Source: Dictyobacter arantiisoli
GTDB taxonomy: Bacteria > Chloroflexota > Ktedonobacteria > Ktedonobacterales > Ktedonobacteraceae
DNA: 64,000 nt
Direction of reading: 5' to 3'
Assembly: GCF_008326305.1 (NCBI RefSeq)
Contig: NZ_BIXY01000004.1
Coordinates: 62,001 to 126,000 of the forward strand
Positions 52,236 to 61,331 of the stretch are shown in pieces (position 1 is the first letter of the stretch; each line of letters starts with the position of its first letter). Both the position numbers and the translations under genes were made by a program. The notes below the pieces were generated by a model, which saw nothing but the letters and a program-made list of their open reading frames with translations, made no database searches and was not told where the DNA came from.

Positions 52236-54446
52236 TTATTCATCTAAAGGCATATGCTCCAGATGATGTGATTGATAGAAGCGTTGATTATAACTATTCT
52301 GATGAGCATTGACATTCTGCTGAGGCGCTGGCAGGCTCTGCGGACGTGGCGTCAATGTTGGCGGTATGATATGAGCCATATCGGAGGTCCGCTTGTTCGA
52401 TGTTGCGGCCTGCGCCATTGCGCTCTGCTGCTGTTGATGGCTAGAGGCCAACTGCGTGATGATATTACGTTGTTGCTCATGGAGCAGATCAACTTCACGG
52501 ATCACGCGATCCAGCACCATACGTTCAAAGCTGGCGTTGGTCTGTTTGCTGAACAGATGTGAGCCCTTGATTTCATTGAGCGCCTCCTGGATGCGCCGCG
52601 TCAGATTGTTCAACGACTCCAGAGCGCTTCCCACACGTCGCCACTGATTTTCCTGCCGACGTTGAATATGTGAGAGCCCAATATAGACTGACCGCAGCTC
52701 GGTCGCTCCCTGCGGCATCGGCTGATTGGCAGGCCAGGGGGCCAATCCTTGACCCAGACGATCTATACCTTCTTGCAGTGCCCGGCACTCCTGCGCCAGT
52801 TGATCATATTTAGCTCCACGCTGTGACAGAGCGCTAATACGATCCAGCATCAGGTTCAGGCTAATTGCGATAGGTAGCAGGGGACCAGCTACCGTAGGGG
52901 CACGAGCGATGATATCACCGCGAGCGACACGTGCATGCACATCTCGTAGTGCTGAGATGCCATCTTCCATGATCTGTTTGTCCTGAGCCGAACGTGTTGC
53001 CTCATCTGCCTCACGACGCGTCACTTGCAACTCACGGCGCGAAATAACCAGTTCGCCGCGCATCTGCATGGTCAGGCGGTTATTTTCTAGCAAGGTCATA
53101 GCTTGACGGGCAATCACAATCAAAATCAGAACCAGCGCCACGATATCCGCTTCGATCAAGGTTGTGCCACCGCGCCGCGCCACATTTGTCAGTAGCACTG
53201 CGCAGGTTGCCAACACCAGGATGAATGGTGCGATGGTTTGTGCGGTCATGCTGATTTGCGTCAGACGATTGGGCACAAACTGGGATGAACTGAGCATGCG
53301 AGCACTCTTCATGCCCTCTTCTTGCTCCTGCTCACGGGCGATACTGCGTGGATATTCGATTGCGGCCAGGCCAATCAGAGAGAGGCTTAAAGGCCAGAGC
53401 ACATCCTGAAGTGTTCCGGTGTTGAAGCCGCCGGAAAGATTATAGAATGCCAGCAAGCTATCGGTTACAGCCAGGAAGAAGAGGCCCATACATAAGAGCA
53501 TAAAGACGGGTTGCTGTGAGCGATTGGCAAGTGGACTGAACATCAAGAGTGCACCGATAGCAACCAGGAACAGATCTCCTGTCGGAAAATAGATCGAAAG
53601 TACCGATGCTCCTGCGCTGGGTGATTGAGATAAGCTAGCGATCAAGGGACTTAACAGGAAGAACCAGGAGAGGGTCAGCGCGGTACCGATCACCGCCAGG
53701 GCATCCAGCAGGAGGCGTACCCGACCGACCGATGCCTTATTGCGGCGCGTCAGGAAGAGTGTACCAACCAGGAAGAAAGGATAAGAGGCCACAAAACCGA
53801 TATCATAGATGCCAGGGAAAGGCACGTCAGCGCTGTTCATACGGATGTCATAGCTGGTCCAGATGGCTTGACCGCTGGCATAGAGCGCGATACCGCAGGC
53901 CAGGAGTGTCCAGGCCATAAAGGCACGCCGTGCAGCCTGCGCCTCATTATGAACCGTCGCCAGTTCGTTGGGTGAGAGGCGAGCGGTCTTATTCTGCATC
54001 AACTGGCGCTGTAACTGATTCGATACTTTATACAGACGTAGCGCGATACGTACACAAAATAAGAGGCCAATTGTTTCGCCGATAAATTGTACTATATCGG
54101 AAATGCCTTTCAGTGAAAAGCTTTTTCCTGGTACCTGACCAAAGAGAACCATACCAACTAAAAAGAGAGAGAAGGCCGCCGAGAAAGCCAGTACAATCCA
54201 ATGACCATACCGTTCAGCCCAGGGATCTCGCGCCAGCGCTTCCCCATGAAAGATCGAGGGAGCTGGCTCCGTATTTTTTGTCTGTTCACTATCAGGCCAG
54301 TGTGGCATCTGCTGCATATCGGATGGCATGTACAACTGTCCATTTTGCACTGCTGGCCCAGCGTGCTGCAGCATAGGATTAACCAGATGTGGGCCCGCAG
54401 GTCCACCCATATAGCCTGAAAATTGAGGTGCCTCATCGTATGACAT
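52236..54446 (-). CDS. Multi-TM sensor-like protein with C-terminal coiled coil
   Basis: A 736-residue membrane protein without a known output domain. After a Pro/Gly/His-rich cytoplasmic start (about 85 residues), about ten helices are predicted to residue 460. The block SYDIRMNSADVPFPGIYDIG, ASYPFFLVGTLFL recalls the N-terminal membrane sensors of some GGDEF proteins. The rest is soluble: a long Arg/Glu-rich coiled coil (MRGELVISRRELQVTRREAD), a HAMP/linker-like segment and helices. No kinase, cyclase or phosphatase domain follows, which is odd for a sensor. GAGAGG precedes the ATG. It shares strand and spacing with the pseudokinase gene downstream and a DoxX gene upstream. Confidence 0.75.
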   Translation of the reverse strand: MSYDEAPQFSGYMGGPAGPHLVNPMLQHAGPAVQNGQLYMPSDMQQMPHWPDSEQTKNTEPAPSIFHGEALARDPWAERYGHWIVLAFSAAFSLFLVGMVLFGQVPGKSFSLKGISDIVQFIGETIGLLFCVRIALRLYKVSNQLQRQLMQNKTARLSPNELATVHNEAQAARRAFMAWTLLACGIALYASGQAIWTSYDIRMNSADVPFPGIYDIGFVASYPFFLVGTLFLTRRNKASVGRVRLLLDALAVIGTALTLSWFFLLSPLIASLSQSPSAGASVLSIYFPTGDLFLVAIGALLMFSPLANRSQQPVFMLLCMGLFFLAVTDSLLAFYNLSGGFNTGTLQDVLWPLSLSLIGLAAIEYPRSIAREQEQEEGMKSARMLSSSQFVPNRLTQISMTAQTIAPFILVLATCAVLLTNVARRGGTTLIEADIVALVLILIVIARQAMTLLENNRLTMQMRGELVISRRELQVTRREADEATRSAQDKQIMEDGISALRDVHARVARGDIIARAPTVAGPLLPIAISLNLMLDRISALSQRGAKYDQLAQECRALQEGIDRLGQGLAPWPANQPMPQGATELRSVYIGLSHIQRRQENQWRRVGSALESLNNLTRRIQEALNEIKGSHLFSKQTNASFERMVLDRVIREVDLLHEQQRNIITQLASSHQQQQSAMAQAATSNKRTSDMAHIIPPTLTPRPQSLPAPQQNVNAHQNSYNQRFYQSHHLEHMPLDE

Positions 54447-54488
54447 AAATGAACCTCTCAGATAACTCGAATATACTGTCGTGCAACG

Positions 54489-55100
54489 TTACTTCGCCGA
54501 CGGTAACCAGCGATCCAGACCATAGTGTCGTCCAGCGTCACTCAAGAGCAGACCCAGAAAGGCCAGACTGAGCACTACGAGCAAGCCAATGTCGAAGGTG
54601 TTTTGCCCGCCCGGGCCGCTCAATAATCCTGCTCCTATACTGCCAGTCAGTGTAAGTAGCATGCCCACTCCACAGGCGAGCCGTGTTAGCGCTCCGCCGA
54701 TGAGGCAGAGGCCCAGGGTGCACTCAAGCAGCAGGATCATAAAACCAAATCCTTGCATATTGAGTTGAGCCAGATGTAACCACCAGTTAAACCAGGTTGC
54801 CGCCAGGGGGAGTGATCCATGCGCCAGACGGAGCAGATACGCAGCGCTGAATCCGTACTGCCATTTGTTCCAGGCATCGTAAAGGCAGACGGTTCCACAC
54901 AGGATGCGTAGCAGACTCACGATACGGAGACGCCATGTGATCATATGCTGAGCTTCATCCTGTATCGCTAAAGGTGAAGTCACTGGCAGCTGCTTTATTT
55001 CTCGAATGGGCTGGATCACGGCCATTCCTGATCGAGATCGCACTGGTCTGGATGGTGCGTGATCACTTTGTTCTAACTCAACAATAGATCTGTTTTTCAC
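54489..55100 (-). CDS. DoxX-family membrane protein
   Basis: A 203-residue protein. A polar region of about 50 residues is followed by a four-helix DoxX-like domain: ITWRLRIVSLLRILCGTVCLYDAWNK, FGFMILLLECTLGLCLIGGALT and FDIGLLVVLSLAFLGLLLSDAG. I place the start at GTG 55100 because GAGGAG lies eight bases upstream; an in-frame ATG 11 codons earlier has a poor site. It begins a run of three minus-strand genes with 42- and 141-base gaps. The role is unknown; family members are often tied to respiration or redox stress. Confidence 0.78.
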   Translation of the reverse strand: MKNRSIVELEQSDHAPSRPVRSRSGMAVIQPIREIKQLPVTSPLAIQDEAQHMITWRLRIVSLLRILCGTVCLYDAWNKWQYGFSAAYLLRLAHGSLPLAATWFNWWLHLAQLNMQGFGFMILLLECTLGLCLIGGALTRLACGVGMLLTLTGSIGAGLLSGPGGQNTFDIGLLVVLSLAFLGLLLSDAGRHYGLDRWLPSAK

Positions 55101-55784
55101 GAATAATGCTCCTCGGGCATGCCGCTCTTGCATGCATAGGAGGTAGTCTCACAGAGCTTTCTGTATGCTGTAACAGCCACTACAACAGCTCGGCCTACAA
55201 GGTTCATCGTCTTCAGAGAAGCAAAATCGGCGAGAAGGTGACAGATACCGCTTCCTCTTTGGACCTGGCTACCTTCTGTAAATCTGTTCTCTGTCTGTAT
55301 TCTGTATCCAGGACGATGTGCTACAAGTACAAAATCTATGTTGTGAGTATAGAGTGCCGAGCTTTCGACCATCTCCTAAATTTCTCCGTGTCTTTTTCGC
55401 TGTAAGACAAAAAAATGCGTCTTTGTCTGCAAGGATGCATAACAATGCATAGCCTCTGTGCAGCGAAATGTTGTATGGGCGGGATCATAGACAGCTCCAT
55501 GCGTGCTGTGAAGCCGTCAGAGAGGGTAATGAGCAAGCTTGAAAAAGCTGGTATAAGAAAGTAGCGACAAACGGTATTGTGCAGGATTGGAGGGGTGGTT
55601 TTAGCTTATACCAGCATGAAAATAAATGTCTTGTGCCGGAACGTTGCAAAATCTTATGTAGAGGATTTGTGTCTTATACCAAATTCGCAAAATGAACGCT
55701 TCCTGAATGAAGAGCGCAGAATAAACAAGTCCTTTGCTTAGAGAGAAGCAGGCTCCCTATGTGGCATGCATGCGCTCACATATC
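55101..55784. other. Intergenic region between DoxX and histidine kinase genes
   Basis: No gene is supported. The minus-strand promoter of the DoxX/sensor/pseudokinase unit should lie in its left part. GCTGGTATAAG (55547-55557) and CTTATACCAGC (55605-55615) form an 11-bp inverted repeat with a 47-base spacer; another CTTATACCA is at about 55673. It could be an operator. Confidence 0.45.
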
Positions 55785-57176
55785 TTACGCGGGTGGCTCT
55801 AGGATGGGAATAGTTAGCCAGAAGGTAGAGCCGTGCCCAGGACTGCTGTCAACGCCGACCTTGCCATGATGCAGCCGCATAATATTGTCACAAATGTAGA
55901 GGCCTAATCCCATGCTGAGATCTAACTCGTGTTGTACGGCAATGCCTTTGGCACGATAGAAACGCTCCCAGATATGTTTCTGCTCTTCTGGAGGGATGCC
56001 TGGACCAGCATCCTGAACCGCGACCCGTGCGGTTGTTTCATCAACGGTTATTTGAACACGTATGGGTTGATCATCAGATGAATATTTTAGCGCATTGATG
56101 AGATAATTAGTGATAACCTGTTTAATGCGTCGAGCATCGGCGACAATGGGAATATTTTCATGCTGCTCAAATCCCTCTAATTGTATTGGCAGATCCGTAA
56201 TCTCTTTCTGTTTTTTATTTGCTTCCTCTCTCACAATCTCTATCAGGTTGCATGTTTTCATATGTAAAATAAGAGAGCTTCTCTGGATGCAGGAGTCATC
56301 AAGCATGTCATCAATGATATTTTGTTGAAAACGGGCGCGTAACAGCGCATCCTGTAATGGATGTTCAATACGTTCAATATGCTGTAAAATCGTCTTACTC
56401 TCCGACTTTATCTGACCTTTCCAGCGCTGCACACGTCGTTGTATGATCTGGAGATTACCTAACACCGTTGTAAGCGGCGTTTTTAATTCGTGGCTGACCA
56501 TATTGAGAAATTCATTCATACGTTGATTGATTTCGTGGACGCTTTGAGTATGTACATAGGCATCTGTTAACTCGCCGAGCAATTGCACGCGACCAATCGT
56601 TAATACAACGAGTTTGGCAATCGCCTTGACCAGGGTTATTTCGTCTTGCGTATAAGCGTTTTCTGTGCCCTCGCGGCCAATGAGCAGACCTCCCAACAAC
56701 CGCTTATGAGCGATCAGAGGAACAAGGAGCATGACTTGTTGTCCAAAGTCCTTACGAATTTCGTCAGGTATTGGCAGAAGCGCACGTGAAAGGACAACGA
56801 CCTGATTGGCTTGCAACATATCAAGGGCAGCCGGGCCGACCAAAGTAGATAGAGCATATTCTGTTACAATTTTCTGACGTTGCTGCAGCTGCTCTGGAGA
56901 GAGACCGCTGGCTGCTAGAAGATAACAGCGATCTGATGAGAGATCCAAAGAGGCGAGCAGTACCTGACGACAATCTAATTGTTGCTGGATTAAATCTACC
57001 ATTGATTGGGCAATAGCATGGATATGCGGTAATACAAAGCACGTCACATCTAAGTCAGGATGATCAAAAGGCTCAGGAATTTCCGGCAGCGTCTCTACCA
57101 GTTGCGAGAATTCTGCAAGTGTGATTATCTTGCTGATTTTCTCAGATTGATTGCCAATCGGGGAGGTGTCGCTCAT
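55785..57176 (-). CDS. GAF-domain sensor histidine kinase
   Basis: A 463-residue soluble kinase. Residues about 55-190 are a GAF sensor domain. The dimerisation and phosphoacceptor domain has the H-box VSHELKTPL with His229. The ATP domain has QVITNYLINALKYS (N-box), DAGPGIPPEEQ (G1) and GLGLYICDNIMRLHHG (G2). There is no transmembrane helix, so it senses an internal cue. AAAGGAT lies upstream of the ATG. No response regulator gene is adjacent, making it an orphan kinase. It lies on the minus strand, downstream of the Yip1-family gene with a terminator between. Confidence 0.93.
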   Translation of the reverse strand: MSDTSPIGNQSEKISKIITLAEFSQLVETLPEIPEPFDHPDLDVTCFVLPHIHAIAQSMVDLIQQQLDCRQVLLASLDLSSDRCYLLAASGLSPEQLQQRQKIVTEYALSTLVGPAALDMLQANQVVVLSRALLPIPDEIRKDFGQQVMLLVPLIAHKRLLGGLLIGREGTENAYTQDEITLVKAIAKLVVLTIGRVQLLGELTDAYVHTQSVHEINQRMNEFLNMVSHELKTPLTTVLGNLQIIQRRVQRWKGQIKSESKTILQHIERIEHPLQDALLRARFQQNIIDDMLDDSCIQRSSLILHMKTCNLIEIVREEANKKQKEITDLPIQLEGFEQHENIPIVADARRIKQVITNYLINALKYSSDDQPIRVQITVDETTARVAVQDAGPGIPPEEQKHIWERFYRAKGIAVQHELDLSMGLGLYICDNIMRLHHGKVGVDSSPGHGSTFWLTIPILEPPA

Positions 57177-57440
57177 GGAAACATCCTTTTTGATTGTGTC
57201 GTATCTCTGTAATGAAAGTGTGCTCGAATATCATGCATCTATTTTCCTGCATTGTTCCTGATTAAAGCGTGCATATGGTATCCGATTATACAGAATAGAG
57301 AGGGGCTCCAACCGATAGTATATGCGAGAGATCCATAAAGAATCAAACTATGCCATTGCTACTACAGTTATTGAAGAGATAAGGGTAGCTATTTTTTATA
57401 TTTATTTATAAATGAGACTTATCTGTTCTCAGACCTATTC

Positions 57441-57500
57441 TATCCAAGCAAAAGAGACTTTTCCGCCATTTCTGCCAGAAAAGTCTCTTTTGCTTGGATA
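57441..57500 (-). terminator. Strong terminator after the Yip1-family gene
   Basis: Perfect 23-bp arms, 57441-57463 (TATCCAAGCAAAAGAGACTT...) and 57478-57500, 14-base loop. It lies just after the 57508 stop. The 264 bases to its left, up to the kinase start, hold no gene and should contain the kinase promoter. Confidence 0.8.
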
Positions 57501-57507
57501 TTGTAAA

Positions 57508-58350
57508 CTACTGCATGTTTTTAGCCGCGCTAACAGCAATAGAAATAATAACAAAAGATAATGCACATGCTAGAATCATCATGATAATTGGCAGAAGGAG
57601 TACCGCCATAGTCGCTCTGCCACCGCTCATGCGATGCACTGCCATGGTCATATAAACCTGCAAAATGATCATATAGACGAAGACTGCAAGGCTGGCCAAT
57701 GAGCCCACAAAAGGAATAAAAGCAATGATTATATCTAGAAGACTCAATGGTATAGAGAAGAGCAAGTAGCTATACATGTACTCTAAGAATGTTCCTTGTC
57801 CTTTAAAGGCCCTGGCGATCAAGTAATAGAGGCCTACAGAGATGAAAATGCCAACAGGCACGAGCACGAGTTCAGCTATGCTTAAAGGCAAAGATAGGTT
57901 TCTATAGAATTCAAAAATTTGCATAGTTCTCGGGCTTTGGAAGCTTGCGAAGAGTAATGGTGTTAATAGGGCAGAAGACAGCAGAAAGAGCAAAGCCGCC
58001 AGGACTGCTACAATAGCGATCTGGACCCAGATGATATTCCAGGCGGCCTTGCCCTTCTCCTGAGCGAAGGTGGCGGCACCTGGTTTGGTTAAAACTCTCA
58101 GATACTGCGCAGGTAACCGCTTGATCGCCTCACCCAATGGCAACGGTTGGGCAGGAGGAACATTGAAGCCTGCACCAGGATAGGGTGGCTGCGGAGGATG
58201 ACCATAACCAGGTTGTGGTACTGGCGGATAACCATACCCGATATAAGGTTGCCCTTCGGGTTGCGAAGGATAGCCAGGATAAGGATTCTCGTTTGGCGGC
58301 GGTGGAGGCGTTGACTCTGGATTATTGCTTTGATTAGGATCGTAAGACAT
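57508..58350 (-). CDS. Yip1-family membrane protein with Pro-rich N-terminus
   Basis: A 280-residue protein. Residues 1-70 are Pro/Gly/Tyr-rich (YPGYPSQPEGQPYIGYG) and disordered. Five hydrophobic helices follow, arranged as in bacterial Yip1-domain proteins: LPAQYLRVLTKPGAATF, FLLSSALLTPLL, IFISVGLYYLIARAFKGQGT, YLLFSIPLSLLDIIIAF and the paired C-terminal helices. The KGQGTFLEYMYSY segment is a family signature. AAAGGAT precedes the ATG. The gene is monocistronic. The function of bacterial members is unknown. Confidence 0.85.
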   Translation of the reverse strand: MSYDPNQSNNPESTPPPPPNENPYPGYPSQPEGQPYIGYGYPPVPQPGYGHPPQPPYPGAGFNVPPAQPLPLGEAIKRLPAQYLRVLTKPGAATFAQEKGKAAWNIIWVQIAIVAVLAALLFLLSSALLTPLLFASFQSPRTMQIFEFYRNLSLPLSIAELVLVPVGIFISVGLYYLIARAFKGQGTFLEYMYSYLLFSIPLSLLDIIIAFIPFVGSLASLAVFVYMIILQVYMTMAVHRMSGGRATMAVLLLPIIMMILACALSFVIISIAVSAAKNMQ

Positions 58351-58544
58351 ACAACATCCTTTTCCTACTAACGATTGAATTATGATTGCTATTGACAGAA
58401 CATATCTGTTGTTTCTATATTAATAGAAAGAAGCAAATTAATCAATAGTAGGTTTTATTGCGAATTTTCGCAATGCTTATAAAATTGCTTATGTCATTTA
58501 GTTATGTTTGCTCGGCTTCTCTATGGAGCATTCCCCCCGTCGAA

Positions 58545-59486
58545 TTAAACAGATTTGCTATGCGATGGTTGCGCTTCCCTATCACCTTGAGAACTGTTCA
58601 TCAACCAGACATATCCATCTTCCAATGTGGGTTCGACCAGGGTCGCGCCTGCTTCTGATGCGGGAGTTCCTATGATACGATAGTCAATCATGCCTCCTCT
58701 GTTTATAGTCGAAACAATAATAACATTGCCTTCAGGTTTTCTGGTTGCGCTCGTAACAGACCATACCCTTGTTTTGGCGATATTGACAAGGTCGGTGGTT
58801 GTCCCTTGAAAAATGATTTGTCCGCTTTTCATGACTGCGAGACGTGGGCAGGTTTGTGCAATATCTTCTACAATATGTGTCGAGAGCAAGACTGTACGTT
58901 CATTCCCGAGATCTGAAAGGAGATTACGGAAACGAATACGCTCTTCAGGGTCGAGACCTGCAGTAGGCTCATCGACAATTAAAAGTTTTGGATCATTCAA
59001 TAGTGCTTGAGCGATGCCCACGCGACGTTTCATCCCACCGGACAGCGCTCTGATAGAGCGTTTGGCAAATTGGCTCAAGGCTACCATCTCTAGAAGATAC
59101 TCCACGCGCTGTTGGCGCATGGTCCGATCAGATAAGCCTTTTAAGATCCCGATGTAGTTGAGAAACTCATCTATTTTTAAATCAGGATACATTCCTAGAT
59201 CCTGTGGCACATAGCCCAGGAACTGTTTGATTGTTTTTTGTCCTTGCCAGGTAGTGCCATCGCACTCGCCCACGTGTAAATCTCCTGAAGAAGGGCGCAG
59301 GATGCCAGCCAGGATACGCATCAACGTTGTTTTTCCTGCACCGTTAGGACCGAGAAGACCAAACATTCCTGTTGGAATAGTCAGAGACAAAGCACTTAGC
59401 GCGCAGACTCCTCCACGATACACTTTTGTCAAATGGGCAATCTCAATTTCCATCTTTGATTTTTTCCTTTCATCTACCGTACTCAT
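58545..59486 (-). CDS. ABC-2 type exporter ATP-binding subunit
   Basis: A 313-residue ATPase driving an ABC-2 exporter. Its motifs are GLLGPNGAGKTT (Walker A), LGYVPQDLGMYPD (Q-loop), ALSGGMKRR (signature) and LLIVDEPTAGLDPEER (Walker B). The C-terminal 100 residues (VWSVTSATRKPEG, DGYVWLMNS) are the usual accessory region. ATG 59486 has AGGA nine bases upstream and is 15 bases after the stop of the second permease; ATG 59453 is an alternative. It is the last of three genes, an unusual order with the ATPase after both permeases. The cargo may be an antibiotic, lipid or peptide. Confidence 0.92.
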   Translation of the reverse strand: MSTVDERKKSKMEIEIAHLTKVYRGGVCALSALSLTIPTGMFGLLGPNGAGKTTLMRILAGILRPSSGDLHVGECDGTTWQGQKTIKQFLGYVPQDLGMYPDLKIDEFLNYIGILKGLSDRTMRQQRVEYLLEMVALSQFAKRSIRALSGGMKRRVGIAQALLNDPKLLIVDEPTAGLDPEERIRFRNLLSDLGNERTVLLSTHIVEDIAQTCPRLAVMKSGQIIFQGTTTDLVNIAKTRVWSVTSATRKPEGNVIIVSTINRGGMIDYRIIGTPASEAGATLVEPTLEDGYVWLMNSSQGDREAQPSHSKSV

Positions 59487-59500
59487 GTAAAACATTCCTG

Positions 59501-60298
59501 TCATGACCGTTGCCATTTGAGCAAGCCACATCCAATCAATAGAATCATGATTGTCAGACCTAGTAGCAACGACAAACTTGCAAAGCCTGATAGTAGTGTG
59601 GCCTGGATTTCAGGTCCATAAGCAGGCACGCCAAAGAAGCCCTGGCTCATATAGCCACCAAGAGGAGTCAGAATAGTCGTGCTGATCGTCGGAATATTCT
59701 GCCTAGGCGAGAGAAGATTGCCCCAGAACCAGTAAGCAGTGAAACAGAAGCAATAAATTGGCCACCAGAGAAACATCGGACATACTATAGCAAAAGCTCC
59801 CACGAACATCATTCCTGGCAGAAAAATGCACACAAATGCTAGCAGTGCTGTTGGTAAAAGCGCCAAACTGTGTGTCTGCACAAGGAGAATGCCAAGGCCA
59901 AGGCAGTAATAGAGCGTTGGTGGGATGAGTGTGGCGCAGAGGCTACCTACATATTTGCCGAGAAGCCTCGTGCTCTGACCTGCTGGAAGCGTTAGCAGGA
60001 GTTCATCTATTTTGATTTGCCGATCACGCGGGAAACGATCAGCCAGCAGGATGCCCACGGCAATGGGCAAGAGACGATTGATCCCATCGGCCCAACTTAC
60101 GATTGCCTCATCCGGCGAGAGAGAGGCGTGCATCCGACTACCTCGTAATTGAAACAACAGCGCGAGTATCGATTCGCGTTGCCAGTAGAAGATCAGACCA
60201 ATCAGCAGGACCATGACGATCCACAAGGCCCGACGATGTAGTTGCATACGGAACTCATAGGTTACAGTTCCCCAAAACATCGAGATCTGCGTACTCAT
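59501..60298 (-). CDS. ABC-2 type transporter permease
   Basis: A 265-residue membrane subunit with six hydrophobic helices. The N-terminus (TYEFRMQLHRRALWIVMVLL) is a typical amphipathic ABC-2 start. A long extracellular segment follows the first helix, then SWADGINRLLPIAVGILLADRFPRD and TRLLGKYVGSLCA, characteristic of ABC-2 permeases. Its start overlaps the preceding permease stop by four bases (ATGA), so translation is coupled. It pairs with that permease to form a heterodimeric channel. Confidence 0.87.
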   Translation of the reverse strand: MSTQISMFWGTVTYEFRMQLHRRALWIVMVLLIGLIFYWQRESILALLFQLRGSRMHASLSPDEAIVSWADGINRLLPIAVGILLADRFPRDRQIKIDELLLTLPAGQSTRLLGKYVGSLCATLIPPTLYYCLGLGILLVQTHSLALLPTALLAFVCIFLPGMMFVGAFAIVCPMFLWWPIYCFCFTAYWFWGNLLSPRQNIPTISTTILTPLGGYMSQGFFGVPAYGPEIQATLLSGFASLSLLLGLTIMILLIGCGLLKWQRS

Positions 60299-61008
60299 TC
60301 TTGATGGGACCCTTTCAATAAACGCTCAGGAAACAAAAGGCATGGCCAACTGACTAGCAAAAGCACTACTCCTACCCCCAGAACAAGCAGTCGATTAAGT
60401 TGCCAGAGAGAGAAGCTGAGACCATCTGGAAAGAGCGTGGTGGAAAACAGCACCAGTGGAAAAAACCAGAATTGCTGAATTATAACGTCTTTGAACACAA
60501 TTTCGACAACCCAGCAGCCTGCAAGCAGACCGACACTGGCGGCGCGACTTTGAAAGAGAAGTGCTGCCCCAAAGCCAAAAGCTGTACATGCAAGCAGCGA
60601 GGGAAACCAGACCAATTGGCTGGCGAAAAAGACCCCCAACGCTGTAGGTGGATGGGGTTGTGGTAAAAACACCAGGCTTACCATGAAAATGATGCTACTG
60701 GCAATAAAAGCTAGACAACTATTCCAAAGCAAAAGTAGGAGTAGACGGATAGGAACGGTCACTGCATAGGTATGCGGCATGGTCAGTTGAAGCTCCAGTG
60801 CTGGATCGGAGGCTGTGAGAAATGCAACGCTCGCTCCTGTGGCAAGTGGAAGCAACATTTCCAGTACTGCAGAGAGAAACCGAGCAGCCGGGTCCTTGAT
60901 ACTGAGCAGCAGGATTGCAAAACATCCCCCTGCAATCAGCACCAGAGCCGGCGCAAAAAACACTTTTTTGCCCATGAGCCGGATTTCATAACGTAATCGA
61001 TCATACAT
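60295..61008 (-). CDS. ABC-2 type transporter permease
   Basis: A 237-residue membrane subunit. The basic amphipathic start (MYDRLRYEIRLMGKKVFF) and about six helices mark it as an ABC-2 permease. PALELQLTMPHTYAVTVPIRLLLLLLWN is the typical internal block. ATG 61008 has CAGGTG upstream and is preferred over a GTG 16 codons earlier. It is first in the three-gene exporter operon and its promoter faces the two-component system across 323 bases that contain a perfect 26-bp palindrome. Confidence 0.85.
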   Translation of the reverse strand: MYDRLRYEIRLMGKKVFFAPALVLIAGGCFAILLLSIKDPAARFLSAVLEMLLPLATGASVAFLTASDPALELQLTMPHTYAVTVPIRLLLLLLWNSCLAFIASSIIFMVSLVFLPQPHPPTALGVFFASQLVWFPSLLACTAFGFGAALLFQSRAASVGLLAGCWVVEIVFKDVIIQQFWFFPLVLFSTTLFPDGLSFSLWQLNRLLVLGVGVVLLLVSWPCLLFPERLLKGSHQE

Positions 61009-61227
61009 AGAGCACCTGTTTCTGAAGAAGATTAGCGCCTCACGGATAATAGTCACATTTCTTAAAATAGAGAAAATATCAGAGGCTTCTTTAGCTTAAA
61101 ATCGCTAAATGTATTGCATACATCTTATTTTATATAAAGTATTCAGCACATATATCAAAGATGTTGCGTATTAAGTATAATATAAATCAAGATCTTGTAT
61201 ATTGTCTGTTACGCCAGTTGTTCACCC

Positions 61228-61253
61228 GTCGTTTCCGCCCGGGCGGAAACGAC
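61228..61253. promoter_or_regulatory. Perfect 26-bp palindrome between exporter operon and two-component system
   Basis: The arms GTCGTTTCCGCCC (61228-61240) and its reverse complement (61241-61253) meet without a spacer. It lies 220 bases upstream of the exporter start and 78 bases upstream of the kinase start at 61332, a fitting place for an operator bound by a dimeric NarL-type regulator. It has no T-run, so a terminator is less likely. Confidence 0.65.
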
Positions 61254-61331
61254 AGTATACACTTCATCACCATAACTGCTATAATGAAAAGTAATACAGC
61301 CTCTATAGTAAACAAAAACGAGAGGGAGAAA

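Noticed and set aside
55547-55615. 11-bp inverted repeat GCTGGTATAAG as a defined operator
   Set aside because: The 47-base spacer is long and no nearby regulator gene supports it; noted only in the intergenic entry.
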